From Candidatus Binatus sp. (GTDB taxonomy: Bacteria > Desulfobacterota > Binatia > Binatales > Binataceae): a DNA stretch of 36,677 nucleotides. Positions 15,010 to 23,594 of the stretch are shown here, piece after piece. Under the pieces are notes generated by a model that saw only the letters and a program-made list of their open reading frames with translations, was not told the DNA's origin and did no database searches. Position 1 is the first letter of the stretch. Every line of letters starts with the position of its first letter. The stretch spans positions 1 to 36,677 of the forward strand of contig NZ_DATCTO010000050.1 of the NCBI RefSeq assembly GCF_036567905.1, read 5' to 3'. The position numbers and the translations under genes were made by a program.

Positions 15010-15690
15010 CTAGATCGCCGCAGGAATGCGCGCAATCAGCTCGCGCATCTCGCCCACAATTTTTGTGTAATCGGGCTTGCTGAATATTCCCGATCCGGAC
15101 ACGAACACATTGGCGCCCGCCGCCTTCACCTCCGCGATGTTATCGAGCTTCACGCCGCCATCGATCTCGAGGTCGATACTGAGTCCGCGCCGCTTCAACT
15201 CGCGCCGGATGTAGCGCAACTTTTCCAGCGCGGCCGGGATAAACCCCTGGCCGCCGAATCCCGGATGCACGCTCATCACCAGGATCATGTCGAGATGCTC
15301 GGCGAAGGGGAGCACCCGGTCGGCGCCGGTCTCGGGATTGATTGCGATCGACGCGCGCGCGCCGAAGCCGCGGATTCGCTTCGCCATCGCGGGGATGTCG
15401 GGGCAGACCTCGCAATGCACCGAAATTAAATTGGCGCCCGCCTTCACAAACGCTTCGACGTACCGCGCTGGCTCTGAAATCATCAGGTGCGCATCGAGCG
15501 GCAGCTTGGTTATCCTGCGCACCGACTCCAGCACCGGAATTCCGATTGAGATGTTGGGCACGAAATGCCCGTCCATCACGTCGAAATGAATCAGGTCGGC
15601 GCCCGCCTTTTCGAGCGCATGAATTTCTTCGCCGAGCCGCGCGAAATCGGCGGACAAAATCGACGGCGCTATTTTGTCGGCTTGTTTCAG
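15010..15690 (-). CDS. rpe: Ribulose-phosphate 3-epimerase, probable CTG start
   Basis: Interconverts ribulose-5-phosphate and xylulose-5-phosphate in the pentose phosphate or Calvin pathway. TIM-barrel motifs are complete: LIHFDVMDGHFVPNIS, LDAHLMISEP, VMSVHPGFGGQGF, IDLEIDGGV, and GANVFVSGSGIF. The usual N-terminus of the family is KIAPSILSADFARLGEE. A start at TTG 15657 would remove KIAPSI and has no ribosome binding site. The frame stays open upstream to CTG at 15690, which has GGAGGG 6 nt before it and restores MKQADKIAPSILSADF (226 residues). I therefore prefer CTG. It is the last gene of the priA-def-fmt-rsmB unit, with 132 bp of repeat-containing sequence between rsmB and rpe. Confidence 0.9.
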   Translation of the reverse strand: MKQADKIAPSILSADFARLGEEIHALEKAGADLIHFDVMDGHFVPNISIGIPVLESVRRITKLPLDAHLMISEPARYVEAFVKAGANLISVHCEVCPDIPAMAKRIRGFGARASIAINPETGADRVLPFAEHLDMILVMSVHPGFGGQGFIPAALEKLRYIRRELKRRGLSIDLEIDGGVKLDNIAEVKAAGANVFVSGSGIFSKPDYTKIVGEMRELIARIPAAI

Positions 15691-15823
15691 TCAGTCCCCT
15701 CCGAAAGTCGCTGTAGCCACAGATAGTGCTATCGCATCGCCGCCAGCAGGCAAAGCGCCTACGCGATTTTCAGTCTTTTCAGTGAATCTTCTCCGAAAGT
15801 CAGCGCCGCCCACGGATAGTGCT
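15685..15823. repeat. Two direct copies of the local dispersed repeat between rsmB and rpe
   Basis: Copies at 15685-15730 and 15776-15823, both in plus reading, share CTCCGAAAGTC and GATAGTGCT with the same spacing and lie about 92 bp apart. The first supplies the likely ribosome binding site of rpe (CCCTCC on the plus strand). The second ends on the rsmB stop codon. They belong to the same family as the copies at 14651-14837. Confidence 0.6.
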
Positions 15824-17220
15824 CAAGCGAATCTCCTGCGAACCAGGCGCGCGGCGAAAAAACCGTCCAGTCCGCCGACGTCCGGCCGCGTCTTCATGAA
15901 TCCTCGCGCGTCGATCACGTCTTTCAACACGCCGTCAGCCGCAACGGCGCGATCGATTTCGAAATCGCCGTGGCGCGCGAGAAATCCATCGACCACGCCT
16001 TCGCCCTCTTCGGGTGCGATGCTGCAAACCGAATACACGATCGCGCCCGCGCGACGCACGATCGCCGCCGCATGCTCGAGCATTAGCGATTGTATCGCAG
16101 CCATTCGCGCCGGATCGCCGGGCTTGAGCCGCCACTTGATCTCCGGATGCTCCCGCAAGGTCCCGATTCCCGTGCACGGCGCGTCGAGCAGCACCGCTTC
16201 GATGCTCGAGGGTGCAAGCGGCACCGCAGCCGCCAGGTCGGCGCAAACAAACTCGAGATTACGATGCCGCAGTCGGTGCGCCAGGCCGCGCGCGTTCCTG
16301 AGTCCGCCCAGATTGAGGTCCACCGCGATCACTCGGCCGCGCTCTCCCACCAACTCCGCCAGATGGGTCGCCTTGCCGCCCGGCGCCGCCGCACAATCCA
16401 CGACCGTCGCGCCCGCACGCGGCGCCAGCATTCGCGCGACCATCTGCGACGCTTCGGATTGCGCGTGGAACAGGCCGTCGCGATACGCGCGCGACTCGAA
16501 GTGCGGCGCGCTGCTGAGCACGATCGTTTCGGGCGCGCGGCCGGGCGCGCCGATCTCGAAACCGTCGGCGCTCAGGTTCTCGATTATCTCCGCGCGGGAT
16601 CCGCGCGCGAGATTGAGCCTGATCACGTTGGGCGCGGCGTCGTTGTTCGCCGTCATCAGGCGCTCGGCATTGGCGACGCCGAACCAATCGACGAATCGTT
16701 CGACCATCCAGCGTGGATGCGAATACATAACGGCGAGATAACTTTTTTCGTTGCGCTCCCGCGCCGGCATCGGCGCCGTCTCACGGGTCGCGCGGCGCAT
16801 TACGGCATTGACGAAGCCCGACGCCTTGCGCGCCTCGGGAATTCGCTTGGCAATGCTGACCGCAGTATCCACCACCGCGTGCTGCGGAATCCGGTCAAGA
16901 AATCGAAGCTGAAAAAGCCCCATCCGCATGATCGCCAGCGCCGCGGGCTGAATCCCTTCGAGCTTGCGTCCCGTCAGCTGCGTCAGCTCGTAATCGAGGC
17001 GTCCCCTCCATGCGAGCGTCCCGAGCACCAGCCGCGTGATCAGCCGGCGATCCGCCGGCGCAAAATCGGGCAGCCGCCCGCCCAGCAGAACGTCGGCGTA
17101 ACCGGACTCCTGATCGACGCGATACAGAATCTCGGCCGCCGCCGTTCGCGACGCGAGCCCTTCGTCGGTCCGCGAGCTCGATCGCCCGGCGGGCGGTATT
17201 TTCGCCTGATCTTCGCTCAT
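15823..17220 (-). CDS. rsmB: 16S rRNA (cytosine(967)-C(5))-methyltransferase RsmB
   Basis: A 465-residue methyltransferase that adds a methyl group to C967 of 16S rRNA using S-adenosylmethionine. It has an N-terminal NusB-like RNA-binding domain (about residues 24-160; SRTAAAEILYRVDQESGYADVLL, GTLAWRGRLDYEL, FVNAVMRR) and a C-terminal Rossmann methyltransferase domain with VVDCAAAPGGKATHLAEL, LLDAPCTGIGTLREHPEIKWR (first Cys near residue 345) and VYSVCSIAPEEGEGVV (catalytic Cys near 397). The start ATG overlaps the fmt stop by 4 bp (ATGA). Confidence 0.96.
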   Translation of the reverse strand: MSEDQAKIPPAGRSSSRTDEGLASRTAAAEILYRVDQESGYADVLLGGRLPDFAPADRRLITRLVLGTLAWRGRLDYELTQLTGRKLEGIQPAALAIMRMGLFQLRFLDRIPQHAVVDTAVSIAKRIPEARKASGFVNAVMRRATRETAPMPARERNEKSYLAVMYSHPRWMVERFVDWFGVANAERLMTANNDAAPNVIRLNLARGSRAEIIENLSADGFEIGAPGRAPETIVLSSAPHFESRAYRDGLFHAQSEASQMVARMLAPRAGATVVDCAAAPGGKATHLAELVGERGRVIAVDLNLGGLRNARGLAHRLRHRNLEFVCADLAAAVPLAPSSIEAVLLDAPCTGIGTLREHPEIKWRLKPGDPARMAAIQSLMLEHAAAIVRRAGAIVYSVCSIAPEEGEGVVDGFLARHGDFEIDRAVAADGVLKDVIDARGFMKTRPDVGGLDGFFAARLVRRRFA

Positions 17221-18143
17221 GAGCCGAACTGCGCGCCGGCTTCCACGCGTTTGCCGCGAAGGAAATCAGCCGCGGAAATTCTCTTTCGCCCGGCAGCTTG
17301 CACCTCGAGCAGCCTGAGTCGACCGGTTCCGCACTGGACCACGGGACTGGGCTTCACGCTCACGATCGTGCCAGGAGACTCGACGCTTCCGTCCTCGTGC
17401 GCAACCGCGGCGCGCCAGATGAGAACTTCGTCGCCGCCCAGGCGCGTCCGCGCCACCGGCCACGGATCGTATGCGCGCGTCATCCGCTCGATTTGCACGG
17501 CGCTCGCCGTCCAATCGATCACCGCGTCCTTCTTTTCGACCTGTGCCGTGTAGCTGGCGATCGCTTCGTCCTGCGGTGTTTCGACCAGCGCGCCGCGCGC
17601 AGCCAGATCGATCGCCTCGAGCACTGCGTCCGCACCAAGCTCCGCGAGTTTTTCCTTCAACGTTCCTTGCGTGTCGCCTGATTCGATCGAAATGCTGCGC
17701 TGCAAATAGATCGGGCCGGCGTCCATCCGCTCGACGATCCGCATGATCGTGACTCCGGTTTCGGCGTCGCCCGCCAGGATCGCAGCTTCGATCGGGGCGG
17801 CACCGCGATGGCGCGGCAGGAGCGATGCGTGGACGTTGATCGGCGCGATTCGCGCAGCGTCGAGAATCGACTTTGGCAAAATGCGTCCATAAGCAGCCAC
17901 CACCAGGAGATCGGGCGCGAATGCCTTCAGCTCGCTCAAAAATTCCGGCGTCCGAATTTTGACGGGCTTCAGCGTCGGAATTTCATGGCGCGCCGCGAGC
18001 GCGCCGACCGCGCTCGGCTCCGTGCCGAGCCCGCGCCCGCGCGGCTGGTTGGGGCGCGTGACAACTCCGACCACGCGGAAGCCGGCTCCCGAAGCCGTTA
18101 CGAGCCGCTCCAGGATGCGGGCCGCCAAGGCCGGCGTGCCCAT
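17217..18143 (-). CDS. fmt: Methionyl-tRNA formyltransferase
   Basis: Formylates Met-tRNAfMet with 10-formyl-tetrahydrofolate for translation initiation. Visible: INVHASLLPRHRGAAPIEAAILAGD with catalytic Asn103 and His105, Asp141 in RIVERMDAGPIY, and the C-terminal OB-like domain (VIDWTASAVQIERMTRAYDPWP). The ATG at 18143 gives MGTPALAARILERL, but the in-frame codons just upstream read SLKIVF, which is the normal first beta strand of Fmt (KIVFMGTP). No ATG, GTG or TTG occurs between that strand and the upstream in-frame stop. The true start may therefore be a rare codon further up. The gene lies between def and rsmB as in many bacteria. Confidence 0.94.
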   Translation of the reverse strand: MGTPALAARILERLVTASGAGFRVVGVVTRPNQPRGRGLGTEPSAVGALAARHEIPTLKPVKIRTPEFLSELKAFAPDLLVVAAYGRILPKSILDAARIAPINVHASLLPRHRGAAPIEAAILAGDAETGVTIMRIVERMDAGPIYLQRSISIESGDTQGTLKEKLAELGADAVLEAIDLAARGALVETPQDEAIASYTAQVEKKDAVIDWTASAVQIERMTRAYDPWPVARTRLGGDEVLIWRAAVAHEDGSVESPGTIVSVKPSPVVQCGTGRLRLLEVQAAGRKRISAADFLRGKRVEAGAQFGS

Positions 18144-18171
18144 GAAAACGATCTTTAGTGACTCGGCGATT

Positions 18172-18714
18172 TTAGATTCGCACCGTGGAGGGGCGCACGT
18201 TATCGGCTTTGCCCTCCTTGATTAACTTTTTCAGTTTGCGCTTGTAGAGTTCGCGTTTGATTCGGCTGATGCGGTCGATGAAGAGTTTGCCGTCAAGATG
18301 ATCGATCTCGTGCTGCAACGCCACTGCGAGCAGATCGCCGGCTTCGATCTCGATCTCCTTCTCGTCGGGCGTCCACGCGCGCACCAGCACCCGCGCCGCG
18401 CGTTCCACGTCGGCGGTGTAATCGATCACCGACAGGCATCCCTCTTCCCAAACGATCTTGCCCTCGGCCTCTACCACCCGTGGGTTGATGAGTTTCAGCA
18501 GATGCTTGCCGGGCTGTTCATGGTCGGTGTCGAGCACGATTATCCGCTTCGATTCGCCGACCTGCGGCGCGGCCAGGCCCACGCCCGGCGCGGCGTACAT
18601 GGTCTGCACCATGCTGTCGATCAGGCCTTCGACGTTGCCGTTGATATTTTTGACCGGGGCGGCCGGCTGCTTGAGCGAGTCGTCGGGAAATTTGCGGATT
18701 TTCAGCAGCGCCAT
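18172..18714 (-). CDS. def: Peptide deformylase
   Basis: A 180-residue metallohydrolase that removes the formyl group from nascent proteins. All three motifs are intact: GVGLAAPQ (44-51), EGCLS (91-95, metal ligand Cys93) and QHEIDH (134-139, ligands His135 and His139, catalytic Glu136). The Lys/Arg-rich C-terminal helix (RIKRELYKRKLKKLIKEGKA) is typical of type 1 enzymes that bind near the ribosome exit tunnel. It is in the priA-hydrolase-def-fmt-rsmB-rpe series and starts 26 bp after the hydrolase stop. Confidence 0.97.
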   Translation of the reverse strand: MALLKIRKFPDDSLKQPAAPVKNINGNVEGLIDSMVQTMYAAPGVGLAAPQVGESKRIIVLDTDHEQPGKHLLKLINPRVVEAEGKIVWEEGCLSVIDYTADVERAARVLVRAWTPDEKEIEIEAGDLLAVALQHEIDHLDGKLFIDRISRIKRELYKRKLKKLIKEGKADNVRPSTVRI

Positions 18715-18740
18715 CGTGGATACCGGATTTTACAAATCTA

Positions 18741-19685
18741 TCAAAGGGCAACTGGCGCGGCGAGTCCGAGCGGCGCAAGAAACGATTCCACTGCGCGGAT
18801 GCACTCGGCGGGACGCTCGATTTGAAGAAAATGCGAGGTCCCCGCGATCGCTTCGTACGCCAGTCCCAGCTCCTCGGCCATCGCGCGCCCGATCAGCGCC
18901 GGCGCCATCACGTCTTCCAGCGTCGGATCTCCGCACACGAGTTTTACCGGCGCCGGGCAATGCGCCATCTGCGGCCACAGATCCGGGTTCGCAGCGCTGG
19001 AAAAAACCTGCGCCTCATATTCGCGCGGGCACGCAAGAATCCAGTCGCCGCTCGCGCGATCGTGGCGCAGCGTCGCCCGCGCCATCAGTTCGTAAGCTTC
19101 CGGCACCCATCTTTTGAAGCGCTTGGCGAACTGCCTAGCCAGCTCCATCGGATCCTTGTAGCGCTCGGGGCGCCGCGCCGCGCGCGAGGCGAGCGATTCC
19201 TTGTCGGAATACTGCAGGTACTGGATTGGATGCCCTTGGCGCGGATAAACCGGCGGATCGAACAGCACCAGCGCGTCGAATCGCGGTCCATGCTTGAGCG
19301 CATGCATCGCAGCCGTGACGCCCGACAGCGAATGAAACAGCCCGGCGGCAGGCTTGGCGCCAAGCTCGCGATTAATCGCGTGCCAGACTGCGTCCATATC
19401 GGCGACGAAGTTTTGCCACGTATGCCCTTGCGCGCTGTGCAACGGGTTGTGCCCGTGATTGCGGAAATCGAAGACGATCACTTCGTAACGCTCGCGCAAC
19501 GGTCCCCAGAATGGAAAATATCCGTCGATCGCAAGCCCGTTGCCGTGACTGAGCACCAGGCGCGGCGCGCCGGGGATGCCGTGCTGGCGGACGTGGATCG
19601 TCGCGCCGTCCTTCATCTTCACATCGAAGGCGTGATGCGCGCGCGGCACATGATGCATCGGTTGATGCTCGTTCGTCTCGTTCAT
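18741..19685 (-). CDS. Alpha/beta hydrolase
   Basis: A 314-residue alpha/beta-hydrolase-fold protein. Visible: LVLSHGNGLAIDGYFPFW with the oxyanion-type HGNG (47-50), IVFDFRNHGHNP, nucleophile Ser119 in GLFHSLSGVTAAMHAL, a probable acid in LVCGDPTLEDV, and the catalytic His in AGTSHFLQIERP near the C-terminus. The nucleophile elbow reads FHSLSG rather than the common GHSMGG. No signal peptide is seen, so it is probably cytoplasmic. It is packed between priA (4 bp) and def (26 bp) and so is expressed with translation and replication-restart genes. Substrate unknown; esterase, lactonase or haloperoxidase-like activity is possible. Confidence 0.88.
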   Translation of the reverse strand: MNETNEHQPMHHVPRAHHAFDVKMKDGATIHVRQHGIPGAPRLVLSHGNGLAIDGYFPFWGPLRERYEVIVFDFRNHGHNPLHSAQGHTWQNFVADMDAVWHAINRELGAKPAAGLFHSLSGVTAAMHALKHGPRFDALVLFDPPVYPRQGHPIQYLQYSDKESLASRAARRPERYKDPMELARQFAKRFKRWVPEAYELMARATLRHDRASGDWILACPREYEAQVFSSAANPDLWPQMAHCPAPVKLVCGDPTLEDVMAPALIGRAMAEELGLAYEAIAGTSHFLQIERPAECIRAVESFLAPLGLAAPVAL

Positions 19686-19689
19686 TCGT

Positions 19690-22170
19690 TCACAGCATCC
19701 TTACCGGATCGATGTCGATCGCAAGAAAAACGCCGTCGCGCTCTGCCGACGGTCCAACTTCGGCGCGCATTGCGGCGATCGCCGCGCGCATCGGTTTTAA
19801 TTCGCGCGATTTTACCATCACCTGCCAGCGGTAGCGCTGCTTGATCCGTTCGATCGGCGCAGGCGCCGGCCCCAGCACGCGGATTCCCTCCGGGGTCGAA
19901 GCCGTAGCCAGCGATTTGGCGACCGCCTCGGCCGTGCGCCTGACCAGGCGCGGCTCCGCGCCCTCGATTCGCACCATCGCGAGGCGCGCAAACGGCGGAT
20001 ACATAAGGTCGCGGCGCAGTTGCAACTCGCGCCGCATGAAGCGCGCGTAGTCCTGATCCCTGGCGGCGCGGATGCTGTAGTGATTGGGCGCGTAGGTCTG
20101 AATGATCACGCGGCCCGGACGCTCGCCGCGTCCCGCGCGTCCCGCGACCTGTGTCAACAATTGAAACGTTCGCTCGGCGGAGCGGAAGTCGGGCATGTTC
20201 AGCGCCAAATCGGCGTTTACCACCGCGGCCAGCGTGACGCCGGGAAAATCGAAACCCTTGGTGATCATCTGCGTACCGACCAGGATATCTATTTCACCCG
20301 CGCGAAGCTCGGCCAGCATCCGCGCACGCGCTCCGCGCAGACTGCTGGTGTCGGAGTCCATTCTTTCGATCCTCGCCGCCGGCATCATCTCCGCCAACGC
20401 CTGCGTGAGTCTCTCGGTGCCGAAGCCCTGGCCCTTGAGCCCGTAGCCATGGCATTCGGGGCAGGTGTCGGGCGCCGCCGTATGATTGTTGCAGTAATGG
20501 CATCGGAGCGAGCGGTCGCGCATATGAAACGTCATGCTGACGCTGCAGTTCGGGCACGCGATCACGTTGCCGCAGATATGGCATTGCAGAAAATTGTGAA
20601 ACCCGCGGCGGTTGAGGAAGACCATGCTCTGGCCGCCCGACGCGAGATTTTCGCGCAGCGCGGCGGCCAACGCCGCCGAGAGCGGCACCGCATCCGGAAC
20701 TTCCGCCGCTTGAGGCTTCGGCTGTGCCGGTCCCGCTCCATTTGCGGGCTTGGCCGCCGCAAGCCTGCGCGCGTCGGCGACTTCGCGCCGCATATCGACG
20801 ACTTCGACCGATGCCATCGCGCGATCGTTCACCCGCCGCGAGAGCCGGATCAGCCGGTACCGTCCGCGCCGCGAATTCGCATACGACTCGCTCGACGGGG
20901 TCGCCGAGCCGAGCACGATGGGGCAATTCGAAAATCCGGCGAGCGCGACCGCGAGGTCGCGTGCGTGATAGTAAATGCCTTCCTCATTTTTGTACGAAGC
21001 GTCATGCTCCTCGTCAACGACGATCAACCCGGCGTCGTGAATCGGCGCAAAGATCACCGAGCGCGGACCGATCATCACTCGCGCCTGCCCGCCAATCGCC
21101 GCCATCCAGCTCGCCCATCGCTCCGACACGCTCTGCGCGCTGTGGGCGATGCCAACCAGCGAACCGAAACGCGCGCGAAACGATCGCACGATCTCGTCGG
21201 CGAGCGCGATCTCGGGCACCAGGATCAAAACGTTTCGCCCGGCCGCGAGCGCGCGCGCGGCAAGCTTAAGGTAAATTTCGGTCTTGCCGCTGGCGGTGAC
21301 ACCCCAGAGCAAAAACGCTTCGTAGCGCCGGTGCTCGATGGCCGGTGAAATCGCATCCAGCGCGACTTGCTGCTCAACGGTGAGGTCGAACTCGGCCGCC
21401 GCGACATTATGGGTTATCGCGCCGGGCGCCGCCTCGATCGCGATCAACCCGCGACGGGCGAGGCTCTTCAACGCCGCGCTCGCGCCGTCGATTTCAGCCT
21501 TCAGATCCGCGATGCGCGCGCCTGCGGCGCCGGCGTTGGCGATCGCACTGAGCACTTCACGCTGCTTCGAGCCGCGAACGCCCTCGATGCTTGCGCATCC
21601 GGCGAGTCGCGCGATCGAATCCGCGGTATCGCGATGCCTCCCCGTGGCAGCGTCGCGGCGCTCGAGGGTGCCGTCCGCGACGAAGCGGGCGATGGTGGCG
21701 CGCACCTCGCCGGGCGGGCCGATTTTCTCAAGGCTGCGCGTGGTTGCCGCGCGCTTGGCGATCGTCTCGATAATCGCGCGCTCGACTCGCGTGAACGCGG
21801 CGCGCGCCAACTGGTCGGGGGGAGTCGCGAGCCGGTACGCGGTCCTCGACTCGACCCGCGCGACCGCGGGAATCACGATCCGGTACGCGTCCGCAATCGA
21901 AACCATGTAGTAAGACGCGAGGAACTCCATCAACTGCAGATGCGCGCGATCGAACAGCGGCCGCGGCTCGAGGACTTCGAGGATGGGCTTCAGTTGTCCG
22001 GCCGAAAGGTGCTCGCCGACCTGCGTGACCACTCCCGTCAGCTTGCGCGAGCGCAGCGGCGCGAGCACGCGATGCCCCGGCTGGATGCGCCCGTCGAGCG
22101 CCGGCGGAATCGAATACGTCAGCGTTTCGAATCCGCGCGTTGCGCCGACGATCACAACATTTGCCTGCAT
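19690..22170 (-). CDS. priA: Primosomal protein N' (replication restart helicase PriA)
   Basis: An 826-residue 3'-to-5' superfamily 2 helicase that reloads the replisome at stalled forks. Visible: N-terminal DNA-binding region (MQANVVIVGATRGFETLTYSIP, PGHRVLAPLRSRKLTGVV), Walker A GVTASGKT (290-297), Walker B VVDEEHDASYK, and a cysteine-rich zinc region (CHICGNVIACPNCSVSM, then CHYC and CPEC), followed by GTQMITKGFDFPGVTL and the helicase C-terminal motif QVAGRAGRGERPG. I chose ATG at 22170 because PriA proteins begin like this. The open frame continues to 22470 but those 100 codons overlap aroC on the other strand and look non-coding. It heads the operon and is divergent from aroC. Confidence 0.96.
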   Translation of the reverse strand: MQANVVIVGATRGFETLTYSIPPALDGRIQPGHRVLAPLRSRKLTGVVTQVGEHLSAGQLKPILEVLEPRPLFDRAHLQLMEFLASYYMVSIADAYRIVIPAVARVESRTAYRLATPPDQLARAAFTRVERAIIETIAKRAATTRSLEKIGPPGEVRATIARFVADGTLERRDAATGRHRDTADSIARLAGCASIEGVRGSKQREVLSAIANAGAAGARIADLKAEIDGASAALKSLARRGLIAIEAAPGAITHNVAAAEFDLTVEQQVALDAISPAIEHRRYEAFLLWGVTASGKTEIYLKLAARALAAGRNVLILVPEIALADEIVRSFRARFGSLVGIAHSAQSVSERWASWMAAIGGQARVMIGPRSVIFAPIHDAGLIVVDEEHDASYKNEEGIYYHARDLAVALAGFSNCPIVLGSATPSSESYANSRRGRYRLIRLSRRVNDRAMASVEVVDMRREVADARRLAAAKPANGAGPAQPKPQAAEVPDAVPLSAALAAALRENLASGGQSMVFLNRRGFHNFLQCHICGNVIACPNCSVSMTFHMRDRSLRCHYCNNHTAAPDTCPECHGYGLKGQGFGTERLTQALAEMMPAARIERMDSDTSSLRGARARMLAELRAGEIDILVGTQMITKGFDFPGVTLAAVVNADLALNMPDFRSAERTFQLLTQVAGRAGRGERPGRVIIQTYAPNHYSIRAARDQDYARFMRRELQLRRDLMYPPFARLAMVRIEGAEPRLVRRTAEAVAKSLATASTPEGIRVLGPAPAPIERIKQRYRWQVMVKSRELKPMRAAIAAMRAEVGPSAERDGVFLAIDIDPVRML

Positions 22171-22369
22171 CCTGACTCTCTGTGCGCCGCGCCCAAACCG
22201 GCCGCGCGCATGCAACTTACACCCCGCGCGAGCGATGCGGCGAACCGCCAGGCTGCCGAGTCCCAGCTTTGCCCGATCGATCCACCGCTTTCGCGGGCGC
22301 GTCCAGTCTGGTTGAATCGGGTGATGGAGGCCCGCCCGAACGAATACGCGCGGGAGGCGAGACAAACCG

Positions 22370-23536
22370 ATGCTGCGATTTTTGACTGCCGGTGAATCGC
22401 ACGGCCCAGAGCTGGTCGCGACGGTCGAAGGCGTGCCCGCCGGCTTCGACATCGACCTTGCCGCGATCAACGCCGATCTCGCACGCCGCCAAAAGGGCTA
22501 CGGCCGCGGCGGCCGAATGCTGATCGAAAAGGACGAAGTGCGGCCGGTTTCCGGCATCCGCTTCGGCAAATCGCTCGGCAGTCCGATCACGTTCATCATC
22601 GAGAATCGCGACTTCAAGAATTGGGTCAAGCGGATGTCCGCCGATCCCAAGGATCGCGCCGAGGCGGACGTCGTCACGCGCGCGCGGCCCGGCCATGCCG
22701 ACCTGGCGGGCGTGCTCAAATACAATCTCGAAGATATCCGCGACGTGCTCGAACGAGCTTCCGCGCGCGAAACCACTGCGCGCGTGGCGATCGGCGCCCT
22801 GGCAAAGCAAATTCTTTCGCCGTTTGGAATCGACGTGCTCGGCTACGTGGCGAGCATCGGCGCGACCGAGGCCAATACTCCTGCCGCGCTGAGCATCGAA
22901 GAGCTGCGCCGCATCACGGAAGCATCGCCAGTGCGCGTGGGGGACCCCGACGCCGAAGGTAAAATAATCGCCGAAATCGACGAGTGCAAAAAGACCGGCG
23001 ACACGCTCGGCGGCATCGTCGAGGTGATTGCGACTGGACTTCCGGTCGGGCTCGGCAGTCACGTCCAATGGGATCGCAAACTCGACGGACGCCTCGCGTT
23101 CGCGCTGCTCAGCGTGCAGGCCGTCAAAGGCGTCGAGTTCGGGCTGGGCTTCAAGGCGGGTCGGATGCGCGGCTCCGAACTTCACGACGAAATCGGATAC
23201 GACGCCGCCGGTCGCCGCTTCACCCGCCATTCCAACAATTCCGGCGGCACCGAGGGCGGCATGAGCACCGGCGAGCCGATCCGCGTCCGCGTCGCGTTCA
23301 AGCCGCTGTCGACGCTGATGCGGCCGCTGCGCTCGGTCGATATCAAAACCAAGGCGGAAGCAGTCGGCGCGATCGAGCGCTCGGATGTATGCGCGATTCC
23401 CGCCGCCGCGGTCATCGCGGAATCGGTGGTCGCGTTCGAACTTGCGGCGGCTTTCCTCGAAAAGTTTGGCGGCGATTCAATCGTCGAGATTACGCGCAAC
23501 TTCAAAGGCTTTCTCGAACAGGTCCGCAACTACTGA
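22370..23536 (+). CDS. aroC: Chorismate synthase
   Basis: A 388-residue enzyme that converts 5-enolpyruvylshikimate-3-phosphate to chorismate with reduced FMN, the last shikimate-pathway step. Visible: N-terminal MLRFLTAGESHGPELVATVEGVPAG, ARRQKGYGRGGRM, RFGKSLGSPITFIIENRDFKNW, and the C-terminal signature with FTRHSNNSGGTEGGMSTGEPI. Length is normal. It is the first gene of aroC-aroK-aroB; 58 bp separate it from aroK. A GGGAGG lies about 12 nt before the ATG. Confidence 0.97.
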   Translation: MLRFLTAGESHGPELVATVEGVPAGFDIDLAAINADLARRQKGYGRGGRMLIEKDEVRPVSGIRFGKSLGSPITFIIENRDFKNWVKRMSADPKDRAEADVVTRARPGHADLAGVLKYNLEDIRDVLERASARETTARVAIGALAKQILSPFGIDVLGYVASIGATEANTPAALSIEELRRITEASPVRVGDPDAEGKIIAEIDECKKTGDTLGGIVEVIATGLPVGLGSHVQWDRKLDGRLAFALLSVQAVKGVEFGLGFKAGRMRGSELHDEIGYDAAGRRFTRHSNNSGGTEGGMSTGEPIRVRVAFKPLSTLMRPLRSVDIKTKAEAVGAIERSDVCAIPAAAVIAESVVAFELAAAFLEKFGGDSIVEITRNFKGFLEQVRNY

Positions 23537-23594
23537 AGCGGCGGGCGCGCCGGACCTTGAAAACGCGCGCGCCTGGATCCGCGCTGCAACGCAA

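Noticed and set aside
22171..22470. A 100-codon N-terminal extension of priA.
   Set aside because: It overlaps aroC on the opposite strand and does not resemble PriA; the family N-terminus is at 22170.
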